Positions 1 through 7,887 of a stretch of 39,334 nt of DNA are shown in pieces. This stretch comes from Verrucomicrobiia bacterium Tous-C4TDCM. GTDB taxonomy: Bacteria > Verrucomicrobiota > Verrucomicrobiia > Verrucomicrobiales > Akkermansiaceae. Numbering within the stretch: the stretch's first letter is position 1; every line of letters begins with the position of its first letter. The translations under genes and the position numbers were made by a program. The stretch is from contig NEUO01000015.1 of NCBI GenBank assembly GCA_002304315.1, forward strand, positions 1 to 39,334. Reading direction: 5' to 3'. Below the pieces are notes generated by a model that was not told the origin of the DNA, did no database searches, and saw nothing but the letters and a program-made list of their open reading frames with translations.

Positions 1-414
1 AGGAGTTGAACAGGCGGAGACTGCCCGAGATCTTGAGAACGGCAAGGAGTGGGTGCGTCTCGCGCCCCCCATCCCGCGAACGGTCGGCGAGGGCGCGAGA
101 CGCACCCTCTCCCATCACATCTTGTCCGTAAATGGGGTCCCCGCAAACGCACATTTAGCGGACGCTTGTGAATCTTCGGTCTGTCCTTGAACTTTGAATC
201 TGTTAGATCCTGATCCCCCTCTGTCCGTTGCCTCCCTTTGCCATCACGCCCCGCAGCACTTCTTGAACTTACGAGCGCTCCCGCCCTCGGGGGGGCTTGA
301 CTTTTGAACCGGTGAGGCTCCTGCCACCCGCCTTGTCTCCAGGGCTCTCGGGGGGGAGTAACTATGAAAGAGCTCCGGGGCATACCCACATGAGAGTTTT
401 CCAAACCGATCACC
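1..414. other. Intergenic region upstream of glnD; no credible gene
   Basis: No reading frame here looks like a gene. The region holds a long perfect inverted repeat (listed separately) and a degenerate stretch with several short recurrences of TTGAACTT-like and CTCGGGGGG-like words between about 200 and 360. A nine-codon ATG frame at 364-390 was seen but has no supporting signal. The promoter of glnD must lie here, but I cannot point to a convincing -35/-10 pair. Confidence 0.5.
51..107. repeat. Perfect 17-bp inverted repeat (REP-like hairpin)
   Basis: The arm at 51-67 is exactly complementary to the arm at 91-107, around a 23-base spacer. After one mismatch, four further pairs (46-49 with 109-112) extend the stem. 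The arms are very GC-rich and there is no T-run, so this fits a REP-like intergenic palindrome better than a Rho-independent terminator. It could still end transcription of a gene lying left of the window. Confidence 0.6.
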
Positions 415-453
415 TTGACCCGGAACGGATTCCGCGCACGCTGCCGCCACCGG

Positions 454-3195
454 ATGTCCGCTAACTTGAAAACCCTGCAGGCCCACGCGAAGACGGCGCT
501 CAAGCCCGCCGTCCAAGGCCAGCTCTCGCCCGCCGAGCGGATCGCCCTCTACAAGCGCTTCCTCAAAATCGAGGAGCACCGCATCAAACTCCGCCACCGC
601 GCCGGCGCTGGCGGCCTCGAGATCGCGCACGCCCGGGCCGAGCTGCTCGATGTCGTCCTGCGCTCGCTTTTCGAACTCGCCCTGTCGAAACGCAAGGAGG
701 CCCCGGTGATTGCGCTGGTCGCCATCGGCGGATACGGACGAGGGACGCTCAACCCGGGCTCCGACATCGACCTGCTGTTCCTCCTGCCCCGCGCCTCGAA
801 CAAGCTGCCAGAAGATCTCACGTCGCTGATTCAGGAAATCCTCTACCTGCTGTGGGACGTCGGCTTCAAGGTCGGCCACGCCTGCCGCTCGGTCACCGAA
901 TGCCTGGAACAGGCGAAAGCCGATCAGGAGAACAAGACCTCGCTGATCGAGGCCCGTTTGCTGGCCGGCGACAAGAAGCTCTTCTCCGAGTTCCAGGAGC
1001 GGCTCGACAAGGACTGCTTCGCCAAGGGGCAGGAGGCTTTTTTCGAACTCCGCCGCCAGGACCTGCGCAGCCGCCACCAGAAGTATTCCAAGACCGTCTT
1101 CCTCCAGGAGCCCAACGTGAAGGAAGGCTGCGGCGGGATGCGCGACTACCACAACATCCGCTGGGTCGCCCGGGTGAAACGCGGCAGTGCCGACCTGCGC
1201 AAGCTGGTCGACGACCGCCTCCTCACCGCCACCGCGCTGCGCAACATCGAGGCCGCCTACGATTTCCTCAACCGCGTCCGCAACGAACTCCACTACGAGG
1301 CCGGCCGCGAAAACGACCAGCTCACGCTCCGCCTGCAAGGCGTGGTCGCCACCAAATTCCGCTACCCGGAGCGCGGCATCCTGCGCAAGACCGAGGCCTT
1401 CATGCGGGACTACTACCGCCACACCCGCAGCCTCTACCAGCACACCGGCTCGCTGATGGAGAGCTTCCAGATCGAGCAAGAGGAGATGCCCGTCACCGGC
1501 CTCAAGTCCTTCCTGATGGTCCGCCCGAAGAAGCGCGAGGAGTTCGACGGCTTCGTCGCCCGGGAAGGCCGGATCTACCCGCTGAACAACGACATATTCA
1601 AAGAAGACCCGCAGCGCCTGATGCGACTCTTCCAGCACTGCCAACTCCGCGGCCTGAAGCTCAGCCCGCCGATGCGCAAGCTGATCAAGGCGCACCGCGA
1701 GGACATCGACCGGCCCTTCCGCTACTCCAAGGTCAACCGCGAAACCTTCCAAGGCATCCTCGAACGCAAGGGCGACGTCGCCCGATCCCTCCGGCAGATG
1801 CACCGCGTCGGATTCCTCGGCCGCTACCTGCCGGAATTCGGCGCGCTCGACTGCCTGGTCCAGCACGAGTTCTTCCATCGCTACACCGCCGATGAGCACA
1901 CGCTGCGCTGCATCGAGGAACTCGATGCACTGGTCGGCGGCGACGAACCCCGGCGGGAAATCTACCGCCGCCTGTTCCGCGAGGCCGAGGACCCCTACGC
2001 GCTCTATCTTGCCCTGATCCTCCACGACACCGGCCGCGCGGAGAATGTCCGCGAGCACACCGACGGCTCCGCAATGCTGGCCTCCAAGCTCTGCAACCGT
2101 CTCCAGGTCCATGGCCCGCGCCGCGCGCTCATCATGTATCTGGTGGACCACCACCTCACCTTCTGGCGCTTCGCCACCACCCGAAACATCGAGGACCCCG
2201 AAGTGGTCGCCGAATTCGCCCGCATCGTGAAGACCAAGGCGCGGCTCGATGTCCTGCTGCTCTTCAGCTTCGCCGACTCCAACGGGACCAACACCGAGAC
2301 CTGGTCGAGCTGGAAGGAGACCCTGATGCTCCAGCTCCACGCCAATACCCGGGTCTTCCTCGCCGAAGGCAAGGAGCGCTATGCCGCCTCGATCCGCACC
2401 GAAAAGAAGACGCTCAAGGAACAGGTCAAGGCACTCTTCAAGGAGGACGACCACGCCGGCGTCGACGAGCACTTCAAACGGATGCCGGAGTCCTACTTCC
2501 GCTTCCGTGACGCGGCTGCCGTGGCCAGCCACGTGAAAGCCGTGCTCAAGCTCGACCCGAAGGCCGATCCCGAGACCTTCGACTGCTCCCTCCAGTGGCT
2601 CGACAGCGCGGAAAAGGGCTACACCGAGCTGGTCATCGCCACCCACGACCGGCCGCTGCTGTTAGAGAAAATCTGCTGCGCGCTCGCTTCGGAGGAATTG
2701 AACATTCTCTCCGCCGACTTCTTCACCCGCAGCGACGGGGTGGTGCTCGATATCTTCCGCGTCTGCACCACGAACTTCGAGCCGGTCTCCGACCTCTCCC
2801 TGCGCAAACGCCTTTCCACCACGCTGCGCGAGGTCGGCCTGCTGGAGAAATACGAGCACGCCCGCTATTTCCGCCGCCGTCCGAACCTGCTTCGCCCGAA
2901 GAACGACCACGGCATGGCCTTCCCGGTCCGCGCCTACGTCTCGAACGACCTCCACCCGTCCTGCACCGCCATCGAAATCCAGGCGGTCGACCGCATCGGG
3001 CTGCTACACGATCTCTTCCACGCGATCAACACCCACGGCCTGAACACCGCCAACGCCCGGATCTCCACCGAAAAGGGCGCGGCGATGGACACGATCTACA
3101 TCACCACTCAGGACGGCAAAAAAGTGGCCGACGGGGCCCTTTTGCACCGTCTTCAGGATAGCATCGAGGATCTGATCGGGAAAAAGGACCAGTAA
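454..3195 (+). CDS. glnD: [Protein-PII] uridylyltransferase / uridylyl-removing enzyme GlnD
   Basis: This is the cytoplasmic bifunctional nitrogen sensor that uridylylates PII (GlnB/GlnK) when glutamine is low and removes the UMP when it is high. The 913-residue protein is close to the family length of about 890. The nucleotidyltransferase signature is clear at about residues 91-108 (GGYGRG, then PGSDIDLLF with the catalytic Asp pair). A central helical region is followed by the HD hydrolase domain with the HD pair at about residue 524 (LILHDTGR). Two C-terminal ACT domains, which bind glutamine, begin near 723 (TELVIATHDRPLLL) and 837 (TAIEIQAVDRIGLL). I chose the ATG at 454. An in-frame TTG at 415 would add 13 residues, and neither has a visible ribosome-binding site. 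No glnB or ammonium transporter gene is adjacent. Confidence 0.96.
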   Translation: MSANLKTLQAHAKTALKPAVQGQLSPAERIALYKRFLKIEEHRIKLRHRAGAGGLEIAHARAELLDVVLRSLFELALSKRKEAPVIALVAIGGYGRGTLNPGSDIDLLFLLPRASNKLPEDLTSLIQEILYLLWDVGFKVGHACRSVTECLEQAKADQENKTSLIEARLLAGDKKLFSEFQERLDKDCFAKGQEAFFELRRQDLRSRHQKYSKTVFLQEPNVKEGCGGMRDYHNIRWVARVKRGSADLRKLVDDRLLTATALRNIEAAYDFLNRVRNELHYEAGRENDQLTLRLQGVVATKFRYPERGILRKTEAFMRDYYRHTRSLYQHTGSLMESFQIEQEEMPVTGLKSFLMVRPKKREEFDGFVAREGRIYPLNNDIFKEDPQRLMRLFQHCQLRGLKLSPPMRKLIKAHREDIDRPFRYSKVNRETFQGILERKGDVARSLRQMHRVGFLGRYLPEFGALDCLVQHEFFHRYTADEHTLRCIEELDALVGGDEPRREIYRRLFREAEDPYALYLALILHDTGRAENVREHTDGSAMLASKLCNRLQVHGPRRALIMYLVDHHLTFWRFATTRNIEDPEVVAEFARIVKTKARLDVLLLFSFADSNGTNTETWSSWKETLMLQLHANTRVFLAEGKERYAASIRTEKKTLKEQVKALFKEDDHAGVDEHFKRMPESYFRFRDAAAVASHVKAVLKLDPKADPETFDCSLQWLDSAEKGYTELVIATHDRPLLLEKICCALASEELNILSADFFTRSDGVVLDIFRVCTTNFEPVSDLSLRKRLSTTLREVGLLEKYEHARYFRRRPNLLRPKNDHGMAFPVRAYVSNDLHPSCTAIEIQAVDRIGLLHDLFHAINTHGLNTANARISTEKGAAMDTIYITTQDGKKVADGALLHRLQDSIEDLIGKKDQ

Positions 3196-3360
3196 TCAAT
3201 CGATTCAATCGGGCGTTTCACGGCAATTGTGAATGGCTGGGAATAAGTTGCGTGGGTCGAAGTTCCGGGGGGATAACGGCTCACGCCTTTCTTTTGCGCT
3301 TGCTGCACAATGGATGCGGATCGTCTCCGAATCACCCTTTCGCTCCGGACATGGGGCGAT

Positions 3361-3948
3361 TCAGGGAGCCGGGGCGTCCACCTTGAAGCCAACCGGCTCC
3401 GAGGTCCCCTTTCCTGACCAAAGCGGTGCCGGATACACACCGTTCGCCACGAAATCCTGCGGTGCCGGTCTCAGTTTCACCATCAGGGAATGATCACCGG
3501 GTTCGACGGGCGTGACAGACATCCCGCCCGTCCGGTCGCTGAACTCCAATTCCATGGCCTTCGTCCGGGATGAGAATCGTAATTTCACACTCAAGGGATA
3601 CGAGAACCCCTTCCCTGGAGAAAGAACGATGACCGGGGTGATGATCGTTCCGTCACGATTGCCCGCCAATTGCACGGGCTTGCCGTCGGGACCTGTTAGG
3701 ATCACGGAAAAGGTATCGAGGGTCGGGAAGCAAACCGGATTCGCCCCGCGGTTCACGACTCGAAGCTGCACGACCAGGTCGGCTCCACCCGGTAAAGAAG
3801 CGGAAGTCCACTTGGCCTGGGTCAGGATCGAGAACTCCAGACCCTCGATCGCTTTCGGAGCCGATTCGACCGGCTCAAGGACCGGCACTTGGGGATCTCC
3901 CCGGAGCGTGCAGATCAGCGCTACCATTGTCAGTGCGAAGGTTTTCAT
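3361..3948 (-). CDS. Secreted beta-rich protein of unknown function
   Basis: I do not recognise this 195-residue protein. It starts with a short signal peptide (MKTFALTMVALICTLRG). The body resembles an extracellular immunoglobulin-like beta sandwich: it has alternating hydrophobic strands such as LVVQLRVVNRG and a segment FSVILTGPDGKPVQL of the kind found in BsuPI-like or other bacterial surface beta domains. The ATG at 3948 was preferred because the residues just after it form the signal peptide, whereas the upstream extension to 4026 runs back into the preceding gene. It follows the lipoprotein gene on the same strand after a 17-base gap, so the two are probably co-transcribed and could be partners in the envelope. 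The function is unknown. Confidence 0.7.
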   Translation of the reverse strand: MKTFALTMVALICTLRGDPQVPVLEPVESAPKAIEGLEFSILTQAKWTSASLPGGADLVVQLRVVNRGANPVCFPTLDTFSVILTGPDGKPVQLAGNRDGTIITPVIVLSPGKGFSYPLSVKLRFSSRTKAMELEFSDRTGGMSVTPVEPGDHSLMVKLRPAPQDFVANGVYPAPLWSGKGTSEPVGFKVDAPAP

Positions 3949-3965
3949 GGGGTTTCTTTGGTAGC

Positions 3966-4928
3966 TTACGGTGCCTTCGCAAAGGGATCCGCCGTCAACC
4001 GGTGCTGCACTTCCTGCGGCATCCAAGTCCAGGGATCCACGCCCTTCTCGGTGAAGACCGCCATGCCGATCACGCCGACGTTCCGATGATCGCCGTGCGC
4101 CAGGTTCGCATAGGAACCTGCGACGGTCGAAAATTGGAAGCGCGCCACGTTTTCGGGACTGGTCCGCCAGCCTTTGATCTCCAGCGTCTCGTCCGGCGCG
4201 ATCACGTAGCCGCGCTTCGGAAATGACGCCGCCTTGCCGTCGAGGACATCGAGACCGTCGACGCTCAGCACGACTTCAAGCCGGCTCTTGCAGCGGTTTT
4301 TCAGCACGATCGAATAGTGCGAGCCGTGCTTTCCGACCACGAAGCGTCGCGACGCCGAATACGTGCTGTAGGTCGGCAGGTAGCCGAAGCCGCCCTTGAT
4401 TCCCCACTCGATCATGTCCCCCGCGGCGGTCTGCACCCCGGACACCTTGTATTTGCCGCCGGTCATCGCGTCGATGCCCTCGCGATTGTTGTAGTAGAGC
4501 GCGCCGGTGCCGGCGGGCTTCGTCGAGGCGCGGACAAAGGACTGCTGGTACCAAGGCGAGCGGGTGGATTCTCCGAAACCGGTCGCCAGTCCGGGCCGTT
4601 CTTCGGCGGCTCTCTGGCGCGGCTTGGATTTGGTCTGGTTCGGGTTGTTAAGAACGCCATCAATGTTCTTGCGGGTGATCGCCCCGTCGCCGCTGCGGCT
4701 CCCGGCGGTGACGATGTCGCTCACATTCGGCGACGAGGCGGCCGGAACACCTGGAAGATTTGCACCTGCTACAGTCCCGATGAAATCCGCGTTGGTGCGA
4801 GCTTCCGGGGCATACCCTCCTCCCCCGTTCGTCGCGCAGCCGCTCAGCCACAGCGCCGCCAGCGCGGAAATCAGGAAAAGCCCGCCAACCCGCTTGCGGG
4901 CCGCCATCAAGTTCGTCATGCATTTCAT
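3966..4928 (-). CDS. Putative lipoprotein, divergent from BlaI-type repressor
   Basis: A 320-residue predicted lipoprotein. The N-terminal hydrophobic segment ends in a lipobox LSGC (Cys31 from the ATG at 4928), so it should be lipid-anchored. A low-complexity linker (about 32-120) is followed by a folded C-terminal domain (about 190-310) containing YSIVLKNR, LEVVLSVDGLDVLDGK and a late GVIGMAVFTEKG strand. I believe similar domains occur in other verrucomicrobial secreted proteins, but I know no function. The last residues (EVQHRLTADPF) closely match the end of the M56 peptidase encoded on the other side of the promoter region. In-frame ATGs at 4919 and 4907 are alternative starts. A 16-bp dyad ends three bases before the chosen start, which suggests direct control by the adjacent repressor. 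Confidence 0.8.
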   Translation of the reverse strand: MKCMTNLMAARKRVGGLFLISALAALWLSGCATNGGGGYAPEARTNADFIGTVAGANLPGVPAASSPNVSDIVTAGSRSGDGAITRKNIDGVLNNPNQTKSKPRQRAAEERPGLATGFGESTRSPWYQQSFVRASTKPAGTGALYYNNREGIDAMTGGKYKVSGVQTAAGDMIEWGIKGGFGYLPTYSTYSASRRFVVGKHGSHYSIVLKNRCKSRLEVVLSVDGLDVLDGKAASFPKRGYVIAPDETLEIKGWRTSPENVARFQFSTVAGSYANLAHGDHRNVGVIGMAVFTEKGVDPWTWMPQEVQHRLTADPFAKAP

Positions 4929-4930
4929 GG

Positions 4931-4946
4931 TGCTGGAAAAACAGCA
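4931..4946. promoter_or_regulatory. Candidate repressor operator, box 1
   Basis: The 16-bp dyad TGCTGGAAAAACAGCA has perfect 5-bp arms (TGCTG/CAGCA) around six bases. It lies immediately upstream of the lipoprotein start. It matches two reverse-oriented copies nearer the repressor gene, with consensus TGYTGGAAAARCNGCA. BlaI/MecI-type regulators are known to bind dyads in their own divergent promoter regions. Assigning this box to the adjacent regulator is inference. Confidence 0.55.
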
Positions 4947-4973
4947 TTTAAGAAAACCCGAGTCAAACTTTTG

Positions 4974-4989
4974 TGCTGCTTTTCCAACA
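4974..4989. promoter_or_regulatory. Candidate repressor operator, box 2
   Basis: This is the reverse-complement copy of box 1 (reads TGTTGGAAAAGCAGCA on the minus strand). Its centre is 43 bp from box 1 and 23 bp from box 3, close to whole helical turns (about four and two). That spacing would place bound dimers on one face of the DNA. Confidence 0.55.
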
Positions 4990-4996
4990 TTTCAAT

Positions 4997-5012
4997 TGCA
5001 GCTTTTCCAGCA
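4997..5012. promoter_or_regulatory. Candidate repressor operator, box 3
   Basis: The third copy reads TGCTGGAAAAGCTGCA on the minus strand. It ends 18 bases before the repressor start codon, where it would overlap the promoter or transcription start and allow autorepression. The arms differ from a perfect dyad at one position. Confidence 0.5.
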
Positions 5013-5030
5013 TCCTCTATTTCTCCGCTC

Positions 5031-5399
5031 ATGATCAATGCAGAGACACTGGCACGCCGCGAACGGCAGGTCATCGAAATCCTCTATCGGAAGAGCGAGG
5101 CCACGGCGCAGGAGGTGATGGACGAGATGGCGGATCCCCCGACCTACTCCGCGGTGCGCGCCTTGCTGGCCACGATGATGGAAAAGGGCCTCGTTTCCCA
5201 CCGCAAGGACTCCCGCCGCTACGTCTACCGCCCCGAAGTCCCCGAGAAAAAAGCCAAGCGCTCCGCCCTCAAGCAGCTCCTCTCCACCTTCTTCGAAGGC
5301 AGCCCCGAAAAACTCGTCGCCGCCCTCCTCGACCCCAAGGACCAGCAACTCAGCACCGACGAGATCGCCAAAATCCGCAGCCTAATCCACAAGAATTAA
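5031..5399 (+). CDS. BlaI/MecI-family (penicillinase repressor-type) transcriptional regulator
   Basis: A 122-residue winged-helix repressor of the BlaI/MecI/CopY family, normally a dimer that blocks its own divergent promoter until cleaved by a partner BlaR1-type protease. Residues 5-70 carry the DNA-binding domain (RRERQVIEILYRKSEATAQE, then PTYSAVRALLATMMEKGLV as the recognition region and a wing ending RRYVYRP). The C-terminal half has the family's dimerisation and cleavage region (LLSTFFEGSPEKLVAALL). The reading frame stays open upstream to 4317, but the family's N-terminus begins at the ATG at 5031. It is followed by an M56 peptidase gene, the standard partner, and three dyads lie in the divergent intergenic region. 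A beta-lactamase is not encoded nearby, so the regulated process is unknown. Confidence 0.9.
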   Translation: MINAETLARRERQVIEILYRKSEATAQEVMDEMADPPTYSAVRALLATMMEKGLVSHRKDSRRYVYRPEVPEKKAKRSALKQLLSTFFEGSPEKLVAALLDPKDQQLSTDEIAKIRSLIHKN

Positions 5400-5404
5400 T
5401 CCTC

Positions 5405-5489
5405 CTGTCCCCTGTCCCCTATCCCCTATCCCCTGTCCCCTGTCCCCTGTCCCCTCACTGATCACTGCTCACTGCTCACTGCTCACTCG
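5405..5489 (+). repeat. Heptanucleotide tandem repeat array (12 units)
   Basis: Seven consecutive 7-mers of CTGTCCC/CTATCCC type (5405-5453) are followed by five 7-mers of TCACTGC/TCACTGA type (5455-5489). The array fills almost the whole repressor-peptidase intergenic space and ends 14 bases before the peptidase start codon. Heptanucleotide arrays (STRR) are known from cyanobacterial genomes. Related heptamers occur here before glnS (15641-15738). Confidence 0.85.
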
Positions 5490-5503
5490 GCACTTTCCCA
5501 GCC

Positions 5504-6394
5504 ATGCTCTCCACCGCCATCGCCTTCTCCCTCATCGCCACCGCCGCCGTCTGGCTCGCGGGTCGGCGCGATGCGGCGCGCGATCCGCGGCTGACCCTTC
5601 TCGCCCTCGGCCTGCTCGCGATCTTCCCGCTGCTGTTCTTCCTTCCAAAAGCCCCGCTGCTGCCTCCCGGTGATTTCAAGCCAAGCTCCCCCGCCCTTTC
5701 GCTGTGGCTGCCGTGGCTCTGGGCGACGGGCGTGGCGATCGCCTCCGTCCGGCTCTTTGTCGCCCTCGGCGTGCTGATTCGCTGGCGCAGGAAGTCGGAA
5801 CGGATCGAGCTGCGCGACGGCATCGACCTCCGCCTCCTGCCCGGGCTCGCCGGTCCCGTCGCGGCCGGGATTTTCAAGCCGGTCATTTTCGTCCCCGAAG
5901 CCTGGCATCACTGGACCGCCGAGGTCCGCGAAGCCGTGCTGGCCCACGAAACGAAACACCACCAGCGCCGCGATCCCCTCTGGCGGGCTGTCGGTGCCGC
6001 CGCCTGCGCCCTGCATTGGTTCAATCCTTTCGTCTGGTGGATGGCCCGCCGCCTCGCGGAACAATGCGAGTTCGCCTGCGACGAAGCCTTGCTGGCCGAA
6101 GGCATGCCGGCCGACCGCTACGCCAACGTGCTGTGCGACCTCGCGGCTCCCGCCCATTCCCCGGCCACCGCGCTGGCGATGGCCCACGAAAGCGGCTTGG
6201 AAGCGCGGGTCCGCCGGATGTTCTCCGACTCCCCCCGCGGCTCGACCTTCGCGCTCGCGGCGCTGCTCCTTCTAACCACCCTGACCGCCGTGGCCTTGGC
6301 CGTGGTGAAGCGCGCCGACCCGCCTGCCAAGCCGGCGATCACGATGGAGGAAATCCAGCTCCGCCTGGATGCCGATCCGTTCCCGGGGAACTGA
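5504..6394 (+). CDS. BlaR1-like M56 family membrane metallopeptidase lacking a sensor domain
   Basis: A 296-residue integral membrane zinc protease. Likely membrane segments are at about 4-20, 30-48, 68-92 and 250-268. The zinc site is HETKH (His148, Glu149, His152) with a downstream Glu189 in CEFACDE, as in BlaR1/MecR1. In that family the protease domain lies in the cytoplasm and cleaves the partner BlaI repressor after an extracytoplasmic sensor detects its ligand. Here the protein ends about 28 residues after the last membrane segment, so the penicillin-binding sensor of BlaR1 (usually about 600 residues in total) is absent. The signal must come from elsewhere or from a separate partner. 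Its terminal tail EIQLRLDADPF closely matches the tail of the divergently encoded lipoprotein. It is probably co-transcribed with the repressor across the heptamer array. Confidence 0.88.
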   Translation: MLSTAIAFSLIATAAVWLAGRRDAARDPRLTLLALGLLAIFPLLFFLPKAPLLPPGDFKPSSPALSLWLPWLWATGVAIASVRLFVALGVLIRWRRKSERIELRDGIDLRLLPGLAGPVAAGIFKPVIFVPEAWHHWTAEVREAVLAHETKHHQRRDPLWRAVGAAACALHWFNPFVWWMARRLAEQCEFACDEALLAEGMPADRYANVLCDLAAPAHSPATALAMAHESGLEARVRRMFSDSPRGSTFALAALLLLTTLTAVALAVVKRADPPAKPAITMEEIQLRLDADPFPGN

Positions 6395-6461
6395 TTTTCC
6401 GGGAACGGCGGCGAGACCCTGCACATCGCGCCTGAACGCCTCACGTTGCTGGAACCTAATC

Positions 6462-6495
6462 AACGGCGTGGCGGGTTTCACCCTGCCGCGCCGTT
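6462..6495 (+). terminator. Candidate Rho-independent terminator after the M56 gene
   Basis: A 14-bp stem (6462-6475 with 6482-6495, including two G-U pairs) encloses a six-base loop and is followed by the T-rich stretch TCCGTATTTT. It sits 67 bases after the M56 stop codon, in the right place to end the repressor-peptidase transcript. Confidence 0.55.
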
Positions 6496-6593
6496 TCCGT
6501 ATTTTCCAATGTGGCGGATCATGATGCTGGAGTGGGAGCTGGCCAATCCATCATGACGAAAGGGCAGGCCTCTTATCAAAGTAACAGCACATC

Positions 6594-7838
6594 ATGAAAC
6601 ACCTCACCACGATTCTAACAACCGCGTTTCTCGCCATCACCGGTGCGGAAGCGAAGCCGCTGAAAGTCTTCATCCTCGCCGGACAGTCGAACATGGAAGG
6701 GCCGGCGAACGTCAGCACGTTCGATTACATCGGCGACGACCGGGCCACCGCACCCTTGCTCAAGATGATGCGCGGAGCCGATGGGGAACCCGCCACCAGC
6801 GATGGAGCCTGGATTTCCTATCTCACCGGTGCCGGCGAGAAAAACTTCACCCTCAACGGCAAACTCACCGCGGGCTACGGCTCGATGTGGGGGATGGATC
6901 CCGCAAAGCCCGGCGACAAGATCGGCCCGGAGTTCACCTTCGGTCTCATGATGGACAAGGCGTTCAATGAACCCGTGCTCATCATCAAGGCAGCCTGGGG
7001 CGGCAAGAGCCTGCACACCGATTTCCGCCCGCCTAGCGCCGGCCCCTACGTGATGCCAAAGGAAACCCAGGAAGTTTGGGACAAGCATCCCCAGGGAGCC
7101 CATGGAATTCCCAAGGCCGAGGATCGGCCGAAATGGAATGCCGAGAAGGTGGCGGCCACCGGGGTCTATTACCGCCTGATGACGGAGCATGTGAAAAAGA
7201 TTCTGGCCGACCCGAAACAAGTCATGCCGGATTATGACGCCGCACAGGGTTACGAGATCGCCGGATTCGCCTGGCTTCAGGGTTTCAACGACATGGTCGA
7301 TGGCCAAGTCTATCCGAAGCACGACAAACCGGATCGCTACGCCGTTTACTCCGAGCTGCTCGCCACCTTCATCCGCGATGTGCGCAAGGACTTCAACGCG
7401 CCGAAGATGCCTTTCGTCATCGGTGTGATGGGCGTGGGCGGACTCAAGGATCAATCTTCCAGCATGGTGGCATTCCGCCAGGCGATGGCCGCACCCGCCG
7501 ATATGCCCGAGTTCAAAGGGAACGTCGTGGCCGTGCAGACCGCCCCGTTTTGGGCGGACGAGCTGGGTGACATCGATGCAAAGCGCGCGCAGATCGGTCA
7601 GATGAGGCATTTCCTCGATTCGAATCACAAAGACCATGCCAACGCGGACGGCAAGATGACCCCGGAGCAAAAAGGGGAATACCTCAAAAAGTTCGAGGCC
7701 GATCTCATCACCCCTGCGGAGCTTGCCTTATGGAAGCGCGGCGCATCCAACGCGGGTTACCACTACCTTGGCTGTGCCAAGACCTTCGCGTTGATGGGCA
7801 AGCACTTCGCCGAAGCGAACCTGAAGCTGATGAAATAG
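6594..7838 (+). CDS. Secreted SASA-domain (carbohydrate esterase family 6-like) esterase
   Basis: A 414-residue exported hydrolase with a clean signal peptide (residues 1-20, ending GAEA). The nucleophile block is FILAGQSNMEG with Ser32. Further conserved blocks are WGGKSL, FAWLQGFNDM (the usual WHQGE/GESD position) and a late GYHYLGCAKTFALMGKHFAEA with likely catalytic His390. SASA/CE6 enzymes remove acetyl groups from sugars in xylan or sialic-acid-like substrates in the periplasm or outside the cell. An insert around residues 330-370 (DSNHKDHANADGKMTPEQKGEY) is typical of planctomycete and verrucomicrobial members. The gene is convergent with a second enzyme of the same superfamily. The substrate cannot be read from the sequence. 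Confidence 0.85.
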   Translation: MKHLTTILTTAFLAITGAEAKPLKVFILAGQSNMEGPANVSTFDYIGDDRATAPLLKMMRGADGEPATSDGAWISYLTGAGEKNFTLNGKLTAGYGSMWGMDPAKPGDKIGPEFTFGLMMDKAFNEPVLIIKAAWGGKSLHTDFRPPSAGPYVMPKETQEVWDKHPQGAHGIPKAEDRPKWNAEKVAATGVYYRLMTEHVKKILADPKQVMPDYDAAQGYEIAGFAWLQGFNDMVDGQVYPKHDKPDRYAVYSELLATFIRDVRKDFNAPKMPFVIGVMGVGGLKDQSSSMVAFRQAMAAPADMPEFKGNVVAVQTAPFWADELGDIDAKRAQIGQMRHFLDSNHKDHANADGKMTPEQKGEYLKKFEADLITPAELALWKRGASNAGYHYLGCAKTFALMGKHFAEANLKLMK

Positions 7839-7887
7839 GACAGCAACCCACCGTTAGATCCTCCGTGTTTGCCGATGCGTCGGCCCT

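Noticed and set aside
364-390. Nine-codon leader peptide before glnD
   Set aside because: No ribosome-binding site, no attenuator hairpin and no regulatory residue pattern.
244-2646. An 800-codon open frame on the minus strand across glnD
   Set aside because: It is antisense to a complete glnD with all family motifs; long antisense frames are common in GC-rich genes, and the translation is low-complexity (Glu/Val/Gly/Leu-rich).
4317-5030. Upstream extension of the BlaI-type repressor frame
   Set aside because: It runs antisense through the lipoprotein gene; the family N-terminus begins at 5031.
5405-5489. CRISPR array
   Set aside because: Units are 7 bp and directly adjacent with no spacers; no cas genes in the window.
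6520-6555. 7-bp inverted repeat CATGATG/CATCATG before the SASA gene as an operator
   Set aside because: Short arms, 22-base spacer and no second copy; could be chance.
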